A stretch of 64,000 nt of DNA from positions 1-64,000 of the forward strand of contig QWPJ01000179.1 in assembly GCA_003671195.1 (NCBI GenBank), given 5' to 3'. The stretch's first letter is position 1; every line of letters begins with the position of its first letter. Source of the DNA: Planctomycetota bacterium. Its GTDB lineage: Bacteria > Planctomycetota > Planctomycetia > Pirellulales > Pirellulaceae. The notes beneath the pieces are model-generated. The model did no database searches and was not told the origin of the DNA. It saw only the letters and a list, made by a program, of their open reading frames with translations. Below, in pieces: positions 42,537 to 52,497 of this stretch. The translations under genes were made by a program, and so were the position numbers.

Positions 42537-45500
42537 ATGCTCAGCACCCTTGGTTTTCGCGCTGCGGTCTTGGCGATCTTTTCCCTGGGAACTCTCAGCG
42601 CTGCGGGGTGGACCCAAGCCGACGAGCCAATCGAACTTCAAGGTGAGTACCTCAAGAACACTCGTGGGATCCAAGTTGCAGCGTTAGACAAAAATGTCTA
42701 CCGCGTGACGACCTACCAAGGCGGCTTGCCAGGCGAAGGATGGGACAAAGGTCCGGTCCAAGTCGTCGAGGTCGACCAAGACGAACTCAAGGACATCCTC
42801 GAGGGAGCCAGTGCCGTCAAGCGGACAAGCCCAACGCTCGGTGCCAAGCCTCCCAGTGCCGCGATCGTCCTTTTCGACGGAACCCAAGCCAGCATCGACA
42901 AGCACTGGGCAAGCGGTGCGAAACTCATCGAAGGGGATTTGCTCCTGGCCGGTTGCACCACCAAAAACAATTTTCGTGACTACCGACTCCACCTGGAATT
43001 CAGAACCCCGTTTGTTCCCAAAGCCCTAGGCCAAGGACGCGGCAACAGCGGTGTGTATCACCAAGGGCGATACGAAACCCAAGTCCTCGATTCCTTCGGG
43101 TTCGACAATGAAGGAAACACTTGCGGCGCGATCTACGGCGTAAAACCCGCCGACTTCAACGCATGCTTGCCCCCATTGCAATGGCAGACCTACGACGTCG
43201 AATTCACCGCAGCACGCTGGGATAGCGACGGGAAGAAAATCTCCGATGCGAAATTGAGCGTATGGCTCAACGGTTTCCCAGTCCACCGCAATCAAAACGT
43301 TCCAGGTTCCACAACGGCGGCCCCCGTCAATGAAAACCCCAGCGACGGACCGCTGTATCTCCAAGACCACGGCAATCCGGTCGGCTATCGAAATATCTGG
43401 CTCGTTCCCTTGGATGCCGACCAAGTCGCACGACGACCGCGAATCGCCGGTTACGAACGCCTTGCGGCCACCAGCAGCACGCTTGCCGATCAACAACTCA
43501 GCGGGCGACTCCTCATTGGCGAACTCGGTTGCATCAGTTGCCATGCCCCAGGGAAATTCGGCAACGTCTTCGAACAAAAAAGTGCGCCGGTGCTCGAGCA
43601 AGTTGGTAGCCGACTGAAAGCAGGATACATCGCCTCGATGCTCAGCGATGTCCACGGCAATAAGCTCGGGACAACCATGCCCGACCTGCTCCATGGCATG
43701 AACGAACAACAACGGGCCCAAGCAGCAAAGTCCCTAGCGGCCTATTTGGAATCCACCGGAAAGAGCCGTAAGCACTCCCGCTCCGACGCCCAAGCCGTCG
43801 CTCGGGGCAAGCAACTCTACGAAAAGATCGGCTGCGCCGTGTGCCATGCCGACGCCGATGGTTCCGGACTGAGCGCCACGTCGGTACCACTCCCGAACCT
43901 CGCCAAGAAGTATTCCTTCGATGGCCTAGCGCTGTTCCTCAAACAACCCCATGACGTGAGACCCTCCGGACGTATGCCCAACATGCATTTGGATGACAAC
44001 GAAGCCCGCGATCTGACGCAGTTTCTCCTCGGGGCGATCGATCCGTCCGATGCGCAGCCCAACACCAAGTTTTCCGTTTACGAAGGCAACTGGGACAAGC
44101 TCCCCGATTTCAAAACACTCCAACCGATCGCTTCGGGGACCTGCGAGGGCTTCGATCTGTCCGTCGCGGGCCGAACCAATAACTTCGCAGCGAAATTCGA
44201 ATCCTACGTCGTGCTCGAACAACCCACCAAAGTTCGATTCCATCTAGGATCCGATGACGGAAGCCGCTTGCTCGTCGATGGCAAAAAGGTCGTCGATGTC
44301 GACGGAGTCCATCCTCATCAAACCAAATCCGAAGAGATACAACTGGCTGCTGGACCTCATCTAGTGGTCGTCGAGTACTTCCAAGGAGGTGGCGAATGGA
44401 CCGTCGATCTTCAGTGGGAAAGTCCTCTGTTTGTCAAACAACCGATCGATGGGTGGCTCCAACTCGGACCCGATCAACCTCGAAAAACCGCCACCGAAGA
44501 AGAATCCAACCCGGCCTCGATCGCCGAAGGAAAAGCCCTGTTCCAATCGGTCGGTTGCGTGCAGTGCCATGCGATGAAGGATACCGACAAAGCCGCATCG
44601 GCCCTGGCCAAAGCCCCATCGATCGATGCACTCAAAACCGATGCAGGATGCTTGGCAAGCCAACTACCCAGCGGCCTTCCCAACTATCGACTGACCGCTC
44701 TTCAGAAAGAAGCCATCATCGCGGCCCTTGCGGTCGATCCCCAAGGAGAGATTTCTCCAGAAGCCCACTCAAAGTACACGCTCGCGAAACTCAATTGCAT
44801 CGCTTGCCATCAACGCAACGATTGGGGAGGCCCAGAATCCGATAAGCTCGATCGATTCACTTCTACCATCCCGGAGATGGGAGACGAAGGAAGACTGCCA
44901 CCGCGTTTGACCGGTGTGGGTGATAAACTCACCGACGACTATTTGAACCGAGTCCTCTCCGAAGGGGCTCGCCATCGTCCCTACATGCTCGTCCGTATGC
45001 CCAAATACGGTTCGGCCACTCAAGGGCTCGCCGAGCACTGGAAGCAGGCCGATCGACCCGCACAAGACTCCGTGGCCCAAGCCCCCGATGAAGCGGAAAT
45101 CCGAACGCTCGCCTCTGGACGACTCTTGGCCGGAAACAAAGGACTCTCCTGCGCACAGTGCCATACCTTCGGCAACCAACGCGCCACGGGAATCCAAGCC
45201 ATCAATATGCTCACGATGACCGAGCGACTTCGCCCAGAGTGGTTCCGAAGGTACATGCTCGAACCGACCAAGTACCGGCCGGGAACTCGGATGCCCGCAA
45301 GCTTTCCCGATGGGACAAGCGTCCTGAAGTCGGTCTATGATGGACATGCGGATCATCAGATCGCTGCCCTTTGGAAGTACCTTTCCCAAGGGACCCAAGC
45401 GGCGATTCCCGAAGGTCTCCAACGCGATCAGATCGTTCTGGAACCCCAGGACCAACCCATCCTCTATCGAAACTTTCTCGATGGACTTTCCGCACGCGGT

Positions 45501-46151
45501 ATCGCGGTGGGTTACCCAGGCGGACTAAATATCGCCTGGGATGCACAATCCATGAACTTGGCAAAACTCTGGCAAGGTCAGTTCATCGACGCCTCGATGC
45601 ACTGGCGCGATCGCGGAGTCGGACGTCAAAAACCTCTCGGGGACCTAGTCCTAAACTACGAATCGCGCCCCGCTGTCGCTTGGCTCAACGACCCCGCAGA
45701 AGCTTGGCCTGAGACGAACGCAGTCACCAAAAACTACAAGTTCCTCGGATACAAAACCGACAAGTCCGGTCACCCGACGTTCCGTTACAAGCTCAGCGAT
45801 ACGAGCATCGGGGCCGATACGATCGTCGGCGATCGAGCCGAACTGAGTGTCGGACCGAAGGATGCGCCGGGACTCAAACGGACGCTCTCGTTCCAAGTGC
45901 CCAAGGGCGCAACGAATGCGAAACTCTACGTCCGATTGGCCGAAGGCAGCAAGATCGTTCAAGACGGCAAGAACACTTGGACGGTCGACGATAAGTATCA
46001 GATCACCGTGGCCGAGGCAGTCGCATCGAACGCCAAAGTGCGAGATTCGGCCAACCAAAAGGAATTGCTCCTGCCGGTGCTTCTCCAAACGGCCAACAGC
46101 ACAGCAAACACTACCGTAAACGCCGAGCTTGAATACTACCTTCGCTGGTGA
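42537..46151 (+). CDS. Exported five-haem DUF1080/PA14/cytochrome c fusion protein
   Basis: The product has 1204 aa and a signal peptide (FRAAVLAIFSLGTLSAAGWTQA). Domains in order: a DUF1080 (3-keto-disaccharide hydrolase, LamG-like) domain at about 100-300 (IVLFDGTQASIDKHW ... GRGNSGVYHQGRYETQVLDS); cytochrome c domains with CISCH (332) and CAVCH (433); a PA14-like domain at about 510-640 (FHLGSDDGSRLLVDGKKVVD); further haem sites CVQCH (674), CIACH (754) and CAQCH (872); and a C-terminal beta-rich domain. It probably binds carbohydrate and passes electrons outside the cytoplasm. The propeller gene 79 bp downstream is its likely partner. The substrate is unknown. Confidence 0.88.
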   Translation: MLSTLGFRAAVLAIFSLGTLSAAGWTQADEPIELQGEYLKNTRGIQVAALDKNVYRVTTYQGGLPGEGWDKGPVQVVEVDQDELKDILEGASAVKRTSPTLGAKPPSAAIVLFDGTQASIDKHWASGAKLIEGDLLLAGCTTKNNFRDYRLHLEFRTPFVPKALGQGRGNSGVYHQGRYETQVLDSFGFDNEGNTCGAIYGVKPADFNACLPPLQWQTYDVEFTAARWDSDGKKISDAKLSVWLNGFPVHRNQNVPGSTTAAPVNENPSDGPLYLQDHGNPVGYRNIWLVPLDADQVARRPRIAGYERLAATSSTLADQQLSGRLLIGELGCISCHAPGKFGNVFEQKSAPVLEQVGSRLKAGYIASMLSDVHGNKLGTTMPDLLHGMNEQQRAQAAKSLAAYLESTGKSRKHSRSDAQAVARGKQLYEKIGCAVCHADADGSGLSATSVPLPNLAKKYSFDGLALFLKQPHDVRPSGRMPNMHLDDNEARDLTQFLLGAIDPSDAQPNTKFSVYEGNWDKLPDFKTLQPIASGTCEGFDLSVAGRTNNFAAKFESYVVLEQPTKVRFHLGSDDGSRLLVDGKKVVDVDGVHPHQTKSEEIQLAAGPHLVVVEYFQGGGEWTVDLQWESPLFVKQPIDGWLQLGPDQPRKTATEEESNPASIAEGKALFQSVGCVQCHAMKDTDKAASALAKAPSIDALKTDAGCLASQLPSGLPNYRLTALQKEAIIAALAVDPQGEISPEAHSKYTLAKLNCIACHQRNDWGGPESDKLDRFTSTIPEMGDEGRLPPRLTGVGDKLTDDYLNRVLSEGARHRPYMLVRMPKYGSATQGLAEHWKQADRPAQDSVAQAPDEAEIRTLASGRLLAGNKGLSCAQCHTFGNQRATGIQAINMLTMTERLRPEWFRRYMLEPTKYRPGTRMPASFPDGTSVLKSVYDGHADHQIAALWKYLSQGTQAAIPEGLQRDQIVLEPQDQPILYRNFLDGLSARGIAVGYPGGLNIAWDAQSMNLAKLWQGQFIDASMHWRDRGVGRQKPLGDLVLNYESRPAVAWLNDPAEAWPETNAVTKNYKFLGYKTDKSGHPTFRYKLSDTSIGADTIVGDRAELSVGPKDAPGLKRTLSFQVPKGATNAKLYVRLAEGSKIVQDGKNTWTVDDKYQITVAEAVASNAKVRDSANQKELLLPVLLQTANSTANTTVNAELEYYLRW

Positions 46152-46230
46152 TCCTGACCGATTGCTATTGTGATCCCTGCGACTCCTAACCACCGCTACC
46201 TACCAACCCCATCGCCGCTGAAAACTAAAC

Positions 46231-47763
46231 ATGCGAATCACCAAGCCGACCTTTCTTCTCGCCTTGTTGGCGTTGCCGACCATGTGGATTTCGACCGCCT
46301 GTTCTCAGGATCAGGCTCAAGAGCAGGCTCAGGCTCAGGCCAAGAAGAACGAATCGAGCGGCTCGAAGGAATCCGATTACTACGCCATTCGATCCTTTGA
46401 GATCCCACCGGGAGTCGAGCTCGAAGCGACATCGTTCCAGCGAATGCCCGACGGAAAAATGGCCGTGGCCTCAAGGCGCGGCGAGGTATGGATGATCGAA
46501 AATCCGCTTGGCGATGAGTTCTCCGCCGATCAATTCAAAAGGTTCGCGCATGGATTGCATGAGCCGATCGGGATGGATTACCGCGATGGGTGGCTCTATG
46601 TCACCCAACGTCCGGACGTTTCGCGTTTGAAAGATACCGATGCCGACGGCAAGGCCGATGAGTTCGAGGTCGTCGCCGACGGTTGGCAAATCACCGGCGA
46701 TTACCACGAGTACGCATTTGGGTCCAAGTTCGATAGAGAAGGAAACATCTGGGTCGTCCTATGCTTGACCGGATCCTTCGGCAGCGATGCGCTCTATCGC
46801 GGTTGGGCCGTGCGTGCGACTCCCGATGGGAAGACCATCCCGACGACCAGCGGTATCCGTTCTCCGGGCGGTATTGGAACGAATGCGTCAGGCGATATTT
46901 TCTACACCGACAACCAAGGGCCTTGGAACGGAACCTGTGCCCTCAAGCACTTGAGCCCCAAGAAATTCGTCGGTCATCCGGGGGGCTTCAAATGGTACGA
47001 ACAAGCCCAGGAGTTCATGGGTAAGAAACCGCAGGAGCCCAAAGACGGAAGTCGCTTTGTCGTCGAAGCCGATAAAATTCCTGAGTACGAACCACCCGCG
47101 ATTCTGTTTCCCTATGGCAAAATGGGGCAGTCGGCCGCCGGGATCACCTGCGATACGACCGATGGAAAATTCGGACCTTTCAAAAACCAAGTCTTCGTCG
47201 GGGACCAAACCTTCAGCACCGTGATGCGATGCTATCTGGAGAAAGTCCAAGGCCACTACCAAGGAGCATGTTTCCCGTTCCGCGAAGGACTCGATTGCGG
47301 AGTTGTCGGATTGGAGATGCAACCCAACGGAATGATGTTCGTCGGTGGGACCAGCCGCGGATGGGGATCGCGAGGGACAAAGTCCTATTGTGTGCAACGC
47401 TTGGATTGGACCGGCCAAACCCCATTTGAAATCCAAGAAATGAAAGCCCGCAAACAAGGCTTCGAATTGGTATTCACCAAACCGGTCGACAAGAAAACCG
47501 CACAAGACGTAAGCTCTTACGAACTCAAGACGTTCACTTACATTTACCAGGGAGCCTATGGGAGCCCCGAGGTCGATGCGACGACTCCTACGGTCCGATC
47601 GGCCAGTGTCTCCGACGACGGCCTACGCGTCGAATTGATTGTCGAGGGCTTGCAACGCGGCCATGTGCATCACTTGACCTCCAAGGGGGTCCGATCGGCC
47701 GAAGGCTCCCGTCCGCTGCTCCATGCCGACGCGTACTACACGCTCAATTACCTCGCTCAGTAG
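46231..47763 (+). CDS. Exported sorbosone/glucose-dehydrogenase-like beta-propeller protein
   Basis: The protein (510 aa) has a signal with lipobox-like ISTACS followed by a Gln/Ala-rich linker ([17 protein letters not shown]). The propeller runs from about residue 55 to 390 with repeats such as [54 protein letters not shown] and [20 protein letters not shown], resembling GSDH-type PQQ-dependent dehydrogenases. A C-terminal beta domain carries [20 protein letters not shown]. No haem motif is present, so electrons would pass to the five-haem protein encoded upstream; that is inference from gene order. PQQ binding is assumed from family resemblance. Confidence 0.8.
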   Translation: MRITKPTFLLALLALPTMWISTACSQDQAQEQAQAQAKKNESSGSKESDYYAIRSFEIPPGVELEATSFQRMPDGKMAVASRRGEVWMIENPLGDEFSADQFKRFAHGLHEPIGMDYRDGWLYVTQRPDVSRLKDTDADGKADEFEVVADGWQITGDYHEYAFGSKFDREGNIWVVLCLTGSFGSDALYRGWAVRATPDGKTIPTTSGIRSPGGIGTNASGDIFYTDNQGPWNGTCALKHLSPKKFVGHPGGFKWYEQAQEFMGKKPQEPKDGSRFVVEADKIPEYEPPAILFPYGKMGQSAAGITCDTTDGKFGPFKNQVFVGDQTFSTVMRCYLEKVQGHYQGACFPFREGLDCGVVGLEMQPNGMMFVGGTSRGWGSRGTKSYCVQRLDWTGQTPFEIQEMKARKQGFELVFTKPVDKKTAQDVSSYELKTFTYIYQGAYGSPEVDATTPTVRSASVSDDGLRVELIVEGLQRGHVHHLTSKGVRSAEGSRPLLHADAYYTLNYLAQ

Positions 47764-48103
47764 TATCAGCAAGCTCAATTGCCCACCAGCTCGCGGCTCG
47801 GTACTCGGCTATACCCTGTGCTATACAAACCGCTTGGCTCCCCTTCGCCCCCGGGGCTTTGGCCGGGGGAGTAAGGGGCGGGGGGGATGAGGGGCGACCG
47901 CGCGTAAGGCTGTTTGGCTCTTTAGGAGAAATAAACGCAAAGACGCAAAGGTGCAAGGACGCAAAGGAAGATCCCGGCCGTGTAGCACCATCCATTCGGT
48001 GTTTGGCTTATAGCAATAGCCCGCGGCTTGCGCCCATGCGGCTCACAAAGCAAATCACCTGCCGGTGAGCCAACCGCTTGCGTTGGTGTCCGACAGTCCT
48101 GGG
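47764..48103. other. Intergenic region between convergent genes with CGCAAAG-type repeats
   Basis: No gene is seen. It contains AAACGCAAAGACGCAAAGGTGCAAGGACGCAAAGG-type repeats (47934-47967), a G-rich stretch around 47861-47896 and an imperfect pair of TAGC(A)ATAGCCCG...GGGCTATCGCCC words. The genes on either side converge; no classic terminator hairpin was found. Confidence 0.5.
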
Positions 48104-49228
48104 CTATCGCCCTGGCGCTGCGTTGGATTTCGGCGGAATCTCCCTGAGCAAAAACTCGACGGCATCGGCGACGCACTTGGGATCCTGCATCAAAAACGAA
48201 TGCAGCACTGGATACGTTTTGAGCTCAGTCATCCCATCGAGCTTGGTCTCTTCGACGGTCACCACCGCATCATTAGGCCCATCCAAAAGCGGGTTTTGGA
48301 TCGTCGAGCCAGTCAGGTCGCCTGCGATGATTTGGAAAGGACAAGGCGGGATACCCAAACTCGAGCTCAGCCCATCCCATTGCGGACCGAGCTGCATGCC
48401 CGACTTGCCAGTCACCATTTCGAATAGTCCCAAGTAAGACAACCGTTTGGCAAACGAGGACCCTTGGTTCGGCGGTCCCATCATCACCACGCGATCGATT
48501 CGCTTGAGGATTCCTTGAGGATCCCCCTGCTCTGTCCACTGGGCGATCGCAAGTCGTGTGACGATATTTCCTAGGCTATGCCCGGATATTTTCACCCGAG
48601 GTTTGCCCGGAAGGTTTTCTACCAACTCGCGGAACGCTTGAGCATGCGAGGCGATCGTCGAGCGGGTGCTGGCATATCCGAATCGTATGATGGCAACCGA
48701 ATCGGCTCGCTCCTTCTGGCCGAGTCGAGCTAACAACTCCTCCTCGACGGGCTTCATGCTCGAGCTTGTCCGCATCAAGCCATGGAGCAATAGGAACACC
48801 TCGGTGAACTCCTGAGGCTTTTTATCTTGAGGGCCTTGAGTCTCCTTCTCCTGAATCTGACCGAGCAATTCGAGCATCGCTTCCTTGGTCCCCCATCCTT
48901 TGCGGACCGAACCCGGATCGATCAATCGCCAATGCTCGAGCGTCGGGTTGTATTGCAAGCGGTATCCGTTCCACCAACGGTGATCGGTCCAGAACTGCTT
49001 GCCTCCTAGGGTCGGCAACTCCAAGTTCCAACGGTTCCCTTTACCTTGAATCATCGTTTCCCAAGCCTTTCCCCATTGAACATCGATCCGATCCTCTTGG
49101 TCTTGATCTTCCAGAGTTGGCGATTGGGCCAGTACCGATCCCGGTTGCATGGCAGGGATCGAGATGGACAACCCACCGATGAACGCACTGAGCCGAACCA
49201 GACGCACTAGCCTCCGGAGATTAAACAT
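48104..49228 (-). CDS. Exported alpha/beta-hydrolase (lipase-like)
   Basis: The product of about 374 aa has a signal peptide ([19 protein letters not shown] ... SVLAQ). The hydrolase domain holds the oxyanion strand [15 protein letters not shown] and the nucleophile elbow [15 protein letters not shown] (GHSLG). A later Asp and His ([20 protein letters not shown]) are at positions fitting a Ser-Asp-His triad. It resembles lipase or PGAP1-like esterases; the substrate is unknown. ATG 49228 overlaps the last 8 bases of purB upstream, so the two are translationally coupled. The in-frame extension further upstream would lie entirely in purB. Confidence 0.85.
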   Translation of the reverse strand: MFNLRRLVRLVRLSAFIGGLSISIPAMQPGSVLAQSPTLEDQDQEDRIDVQWGKAWETMIQGKGNRWNLELPTLGGKQFWTDHRWWNGYRLQYNPTLEHWRLIDPGSVRKGWGTKEAMLELLGQIQEKETQGPQDKKPQEFTEVFLLLHGLMRTSSSMKPVEEELLARLGQKERADSVAIIRFGYASTRSTIASHAQAFRELVENLPGKPRVKISGHSLGNIVTRLAIAQWTEQGDPQGILKRIDRVVMMGPPNQGSSFAKRLSYLGLFEMVTGKSGMQLGPQWDGLSSSLGIPPCPFQIIAGDLTGSTIQNPLLDGPNDAVVTVEETKLDGMTELKTYPVLHSFLMQDPKCVADAVEFLLREIPPKSNAAPGR

Positions 49229-50648
49229 GGACTTCTGCACTGAGCCTCCCTGCCGCATCGGTTTGGGCCAAGATCGGCTCGATCACCTCGGTAAGAAACT
49301 CATGGACTTGTCGCTCGGCCCGACCGGTGTACTGTTCGGGTGCCATCACATCCGTCACTGAAATATTCGCAAAAGCAGGGTCTCCGGCCAGCCGATCGAG
49401 CAGATCGTTAGGCATCCCCTCTTGCTTGACCCGCAATGCGGCCGCTTGGCTGTGTACGCGGATGACCTCATGAAGATGCTGGCGATCGCCCCCGGCGGCG
49501 ACCCCTGCCATGAGCAACGACTCGGTGGCCATAAAGGGAAGCTCCTCGCGTAGGTTCCTTTCGATGGTCTTTGGATAGACGACCAAACCTTGGGAAACGT
49601 TTTCCAAAAGGATCAAACACGCGTCGACGGCTAGGAACGCTTGAGGCATCACGAGCCGCCGATTGGCACTATCGTCGAGTGTCCGCTCCATCCATTGCGT
49701 CGCGGCCGTCATGACCGGACTCGATTGCAAACTCATCACAAAACGAGCCAAGGAGCACATCCGCTCGCTCCGCATGGGGTTGCGTTTGTAAGCCATCGCC
49801 GAGGACCCAATCTGGTTGGTCTCAAAGGGCTCTTCGATTTCCTTGCGATGTGCCAAGATCCGCAAGTCCGTCGCGATCTTGTGGATCGAGGTGGCAACCC
49901 CACTGAGCGTGTCGGTCAAATAGGCATCGATTTTCCGGGTGTACGTTTGGCCTGTGACCGCATAAGCCCCAGGGAAGCCGATTTTCTGGGCGATCCTGCG
50001 TTCAAGCTCGCGAACCTTTTCATGGTCCCCGTCGAACAACTGCAGAAAACTCGCCTGGGTCCCGGTCGTCCCCTTGGCACTGCGAGCCAACAAACTCGAT
50101 AGACGATGGTCGATCTCCGCAAGATCCAGAACCAGGTCGTACATCCATAGCGTCATCCGCTTGCCGACGGTCGTCGGTTGAGCCGGCTGCAAATGCGTGT
50201 AGGCCAAACAAGGCAATCCCGCATGCTGCTTGGCAAAACTTGCCATCGCTTGCAAACAACCGAGCAGTCGCTGGCGAACCATCTTCATCGCATCGCGAAA
50301 AATCATCAGGTCCGAGTTGTCGGTGACATAGCAACTCGTCGCCCCCAAATGGATGATCGGCATCGCATCGGGGCATTGATCCCCATACGCGTGGACTTGG
50401 GCCATCACGTCATGACGCAGCTTGCGCTCGTAGGTGTTTGCGACCTCGAGATTCAGCGTGCTTCGGAACGCCTTCAATTGATCGATTTGAGCATCGCTGA
50501 TGGGCAGTCCAAGTTCCTTTTGAGTCTCAGCCAGGACGATCCACAGCTCCCGCCAAAGCTTGATTCGGTGCTCGGTACTCAGGAGTCGAGCCATTTCCTT
50601 GGATGCATAACGGGTGATCAATGGGTTTTCGTAGAAAGCGTCGGACAC
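49221..50648 (-). CDS. purB: Adenylosuccinate lyase
   Basis: The 475-aa protein matches the fumarase/aspartase superfamily enzyme that cleaves SAICAR and adenylosuccinate in purine synthesis. Signatures: [18 protein letters not shown], the catalytic His region [26 protein letters not shown], and the flexible signature loop [16 protein letters not shown]. The start is a GTG at 50648 ([16 protein letters not shown]) preceded by GAGAAAGAGAA; longer in-frame readings upstream run into the divergent gene's leader and lack homology. It is coupled to a lipase-like gene by overlap and divergent from the gene at 50749. Confidence 0.95.
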   Translation of the reverse strand: MSDAFYENPLITRYASKEMARLLSTEHRIKLWRELWIVLAETQKELGLPISDAQIDQLKAFRSTLNLEVANTYERKLRHDVMAQVHAYGDQCPDAMPIIHLGATSCYVTDNSDLMIFRDAMKMVRQRLLGCLQAMASFAKQHAGLPCLAYTHLQPAQPTTVGKRMTLWMYDLVLDLAEIDHRLSSLLARSAKGTTGTQASFLQLFDGDHEKVRELERRIAQKIGFPGAYAVTGQTYTRKIDAYLTDTLSGVATSIHKIATDLRILAHRKEIEEPFETNQIGSSAMAYKRNPMRSERMCSLARFVMSLQSSPVMTAATQWMERTLDDSANRRLVMPQAFLAVDACLILLENVSQGLVVYPKTIERNLREELPFMATESLLMAGVAAGGDRQHLHEVIRVHSQAAALRVKQEGMPNDLLDRLAGDPAFANISVTDVMAPEQYTGRAERQVHEFLTEVIEPILAQTDAAGRLSAEVHV

Positions 50649-50748
50649 TGGGTTCTCTTTCTCGTAGGCTGTTGCGTCGGCGGTCGCGTCGGATTGGAAC
50701 AATCGATTCGTCTTTCCCTTGATCGCCAAATCGCGTATGGAAAAGTCT

Positions 50749-51249
50749 ATGCAAGAATATACCATCCATCGCAGCAATCGTCGTTGCCACCAGACCGACC
50801 GCGCCCTTGCGCCGGGCGAATGCTATTACTCAGCGGTCGTGGCCCAAGGCAGCTCGTTGGTTCGACAGGATTTCTGCAAAGAAGCTTGGAGCGGCCCTCC
50901 GGAGCAGACCGTCGGCTGGTGGACTTGCCAAGTCCCTGAAAAAACCCCAGGCAAACCCAAACCTGCCCCCACGCACGTTTTGCTAGCAACCCTCGAAGCC
51001 CTTTTGGAGGATCCCGCCAAAGTCGATCTTGCCTATCTTCTCTGCCTTCTGTTGGTCCGGCGACGAATCCTGAGCGAACCGACTTCGATGAAACTCGATT
51101 CGGTGGTACCCCCGGAGGAATTGCTCGTATTGCACTTGACCCACTCCCCTACAAACCGCGACTTTAGCATACCGGTCTGTGACCTGGACCTTGAGCAAAG
51201 CGAGCTGCTCGAGGCCGAACTGAACCAACTGCTTTTCAGCGAGTCCTAA
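50749..51249 (+). CDS. Conserved-looking small protein, unknown function
   Basis: The 166-aa protein has an N-terminal segment [20 protein letters not shown] and [17 protein letters not shown]-like cysteines that could form a small metal-binding motif. The rest is a leucine-rich helical part ([29 protein letters not shown]). No known family was identified. ATG 50749 lies just after GGAAAAG and 101 bp from the divergent purB start. Its stop overlaps the ATG of the next gene (TAATG), so the pair is translationally coupled. Confidence 0.7.
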   Translation: MQEYTIHRSNRRCHQTDRALAPGECYYSAVVAQGSSLVRQDFCKEAWSGPPEQTVGWWTCQVPEKTPGKPKPAPTHVLLATLEALLEDPAKVDLAYLLCLLLVRRRILSEPTSMKLDSVVPPEELLVLHLTHSPTNRDFSIPVCDLDLEQSELLEAELNQLLFSES

Positions 51250-52322
51250 TGCGCTCCGTCAATTTCGGCAAAGCCATTCCCTTCGCTCCCCTTCGAGCCT
51301 CGCGGCTCAAGCGTGCGACGGGCGTTTTCCTCAAGGGACTCGAGCGTTCTCGTTGGCTCCTAGCCGCTGCCGTTCTGTGCATGACCACCGGAGCGACATG
51401 CATTCCAAAACGCCCTTTGGCCGAATTCCAACCGCAGCCGATTTTCACTGCTCCACCTTCGGTCGAGCAGATGGCTCAGGTGGTCAATCGATCCAAGAAC
51501 ATCCAATCGCTGCAGTCGAACTTTGTGACCATCAATCCAAACCAAATTCGCAACCTCGACGCGAGTTTGGTTTGGCAGCGATCGCGGAGATTCAAAATCT
51601 CCGGTGGTATTTCCCGCATGATGGGGAACAATTTCGAGGTTGGCAGCAACGAGCAGTGGTTTTGGATGAGCGTGCGCGATGGGATGAGACCCCAACTGTT
51701 CTTTGCTCGCCACGACGAGTTCGAAGCGCAACCGATCCGAAGGATTTTGCCGGTCTCGCCGCTGTGGATTCTCGAAGCCTTGGGCATCAGCGAACTGGAC
51801 CCTTACCAAGTCCTCGGCGCGCCGATTCCGCGCCCTGATGGAATGCTCGAGCTGACCACCCTGGCTCCGAGCGCTACGGGGAGTTACACCCGCACGTTGG
51901 TGATGGACCCGAAATTTGGCTTCTCGCGACACGTCTACCTGAAGGACCCTACGGGGCGATTGGTTGCCTCGGCCAACCAGAGCGATCACAACTTCTACTC
52001 CTCGATCTCGATGGCTTTGCCTCATCGGGTTCTGATCCAATTGATCCCTGCGATCGATCCACCCACGGAGATCGACGTGACGATTGGTAGTTATGTCATC
52101 AATGCGTTGGACACCAATTCCAACGTCAACTTTGACCTACCGAACCAAAACGGCTACGAGGTGATCAATTTGGTGCAATTCAATCAAGGGCTTCCGCAGG
52201 CCGTCACTCCGATCCAGGTCGCCCCTCCTGGTCCCGTAGCAGTTCCTCCCCCGGCGGCCCCGCAGCAACTCCCTCCGACGGCCTACCGCGGGGTCCCTTG
52301 GGATGGACGACAAGTCCGCTAG
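51249..52322 (+). CDS. Exported (possibly lipid-anchored) LolA/DUF4292-like protein
   Basis: The 357-aa protein has a membrane segment at about residues 37-50 (LLAAAVLCMTTGATC); a lipobox would need a better residue before the cysteine, so lipidation is uncertain. The body (PSVEQMAQVVNRSKNIQSLQ, SLVWQRSRRFKISGGISRMM, FEVGSNEQWFWMSVRDG, MDPKFGFSRHVYLKDPTGRL) has the strand pattern of LolA/LolB or DUF4292 outer-membrane proteins. The C-terminus is Pro-rich (APPGPVAVPPPAAPQQLPPT). It is coupled to the preceding small gene. A role in envelope lipoprotein handling is only an inference from fold resemblance. Confidence 0.65.
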   Translation: MRSVNFGKAIPFAPLRASRLKRATGVFLKGLERSRWLLAAAVLCMTTGATCIPKRPLAEFQPQPIFTAPPSVEQMAQVVNRSKNIQSLQSNFVTINPNQIRNLDASLVWQRSRRFKISGGISRMMGNNFEVGSNEQWFWMSVRDGMRPQLFFARHDEFEAQPIRRILPVSPLWILEALGISELDPYQVLGAPIPRPDGMLELTTLAPSATGSYTRTLVMDPKFGFSRHVYLKDPTGRLVASANQSDHNFYSSISMALPHRVLIQLIPAIDPPTEIDVTIGSYVINALDTNSNVNFDLPNQNGYEVINLVQFNQGLPQAVTPIQVAPPGPVAVPPPAAPQQLPPTAYRGVPWDGRQVR

Positions 52323-52341
52323 GTGCTGCCCGAGCCTCCGA

Positions 52342-52412
52342 ATCTCTTCTCTCCTCTCTTCTCTGTGCAACTCTTCTCTGTGCCCTCTGCGCCTCTGTGT
52401 TTCCCTTTCTTC
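52342..52412. repeat. TTCTCTGTGCCCTCTGCGCCTCTGTG-type low-complexity repeat
   Basis: A pyrimidine-rich CTTCTCTCCTCTCTTCTCT run leads into TGTGCCCTCTGCGCCTCTGTG and TTTCCC. A closely similar block (TTCTTCTCTTCTTCTC... TGTGCCCTCTGTGCCTCTGTG) lies at 54300-54360, in the same orientation on the other side of the SHD1 gene. Confidence 0.8.
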
Positions 52413-52497
52413 TGGGTTTCGAGTCTCCCGGGCCAATCAACATCGACGGATTCTTTTTGGTCGGACCTGCAACCTGAGCCCGACCAAGCGACCTGGG

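Noticed and set aside
43026-43721. Antisense frames within the five-haem protein gene (also 44769-45455)
   Set aside because: They are shadows of a gene with five CxxCH sites and recognisable domains on the plus strand.
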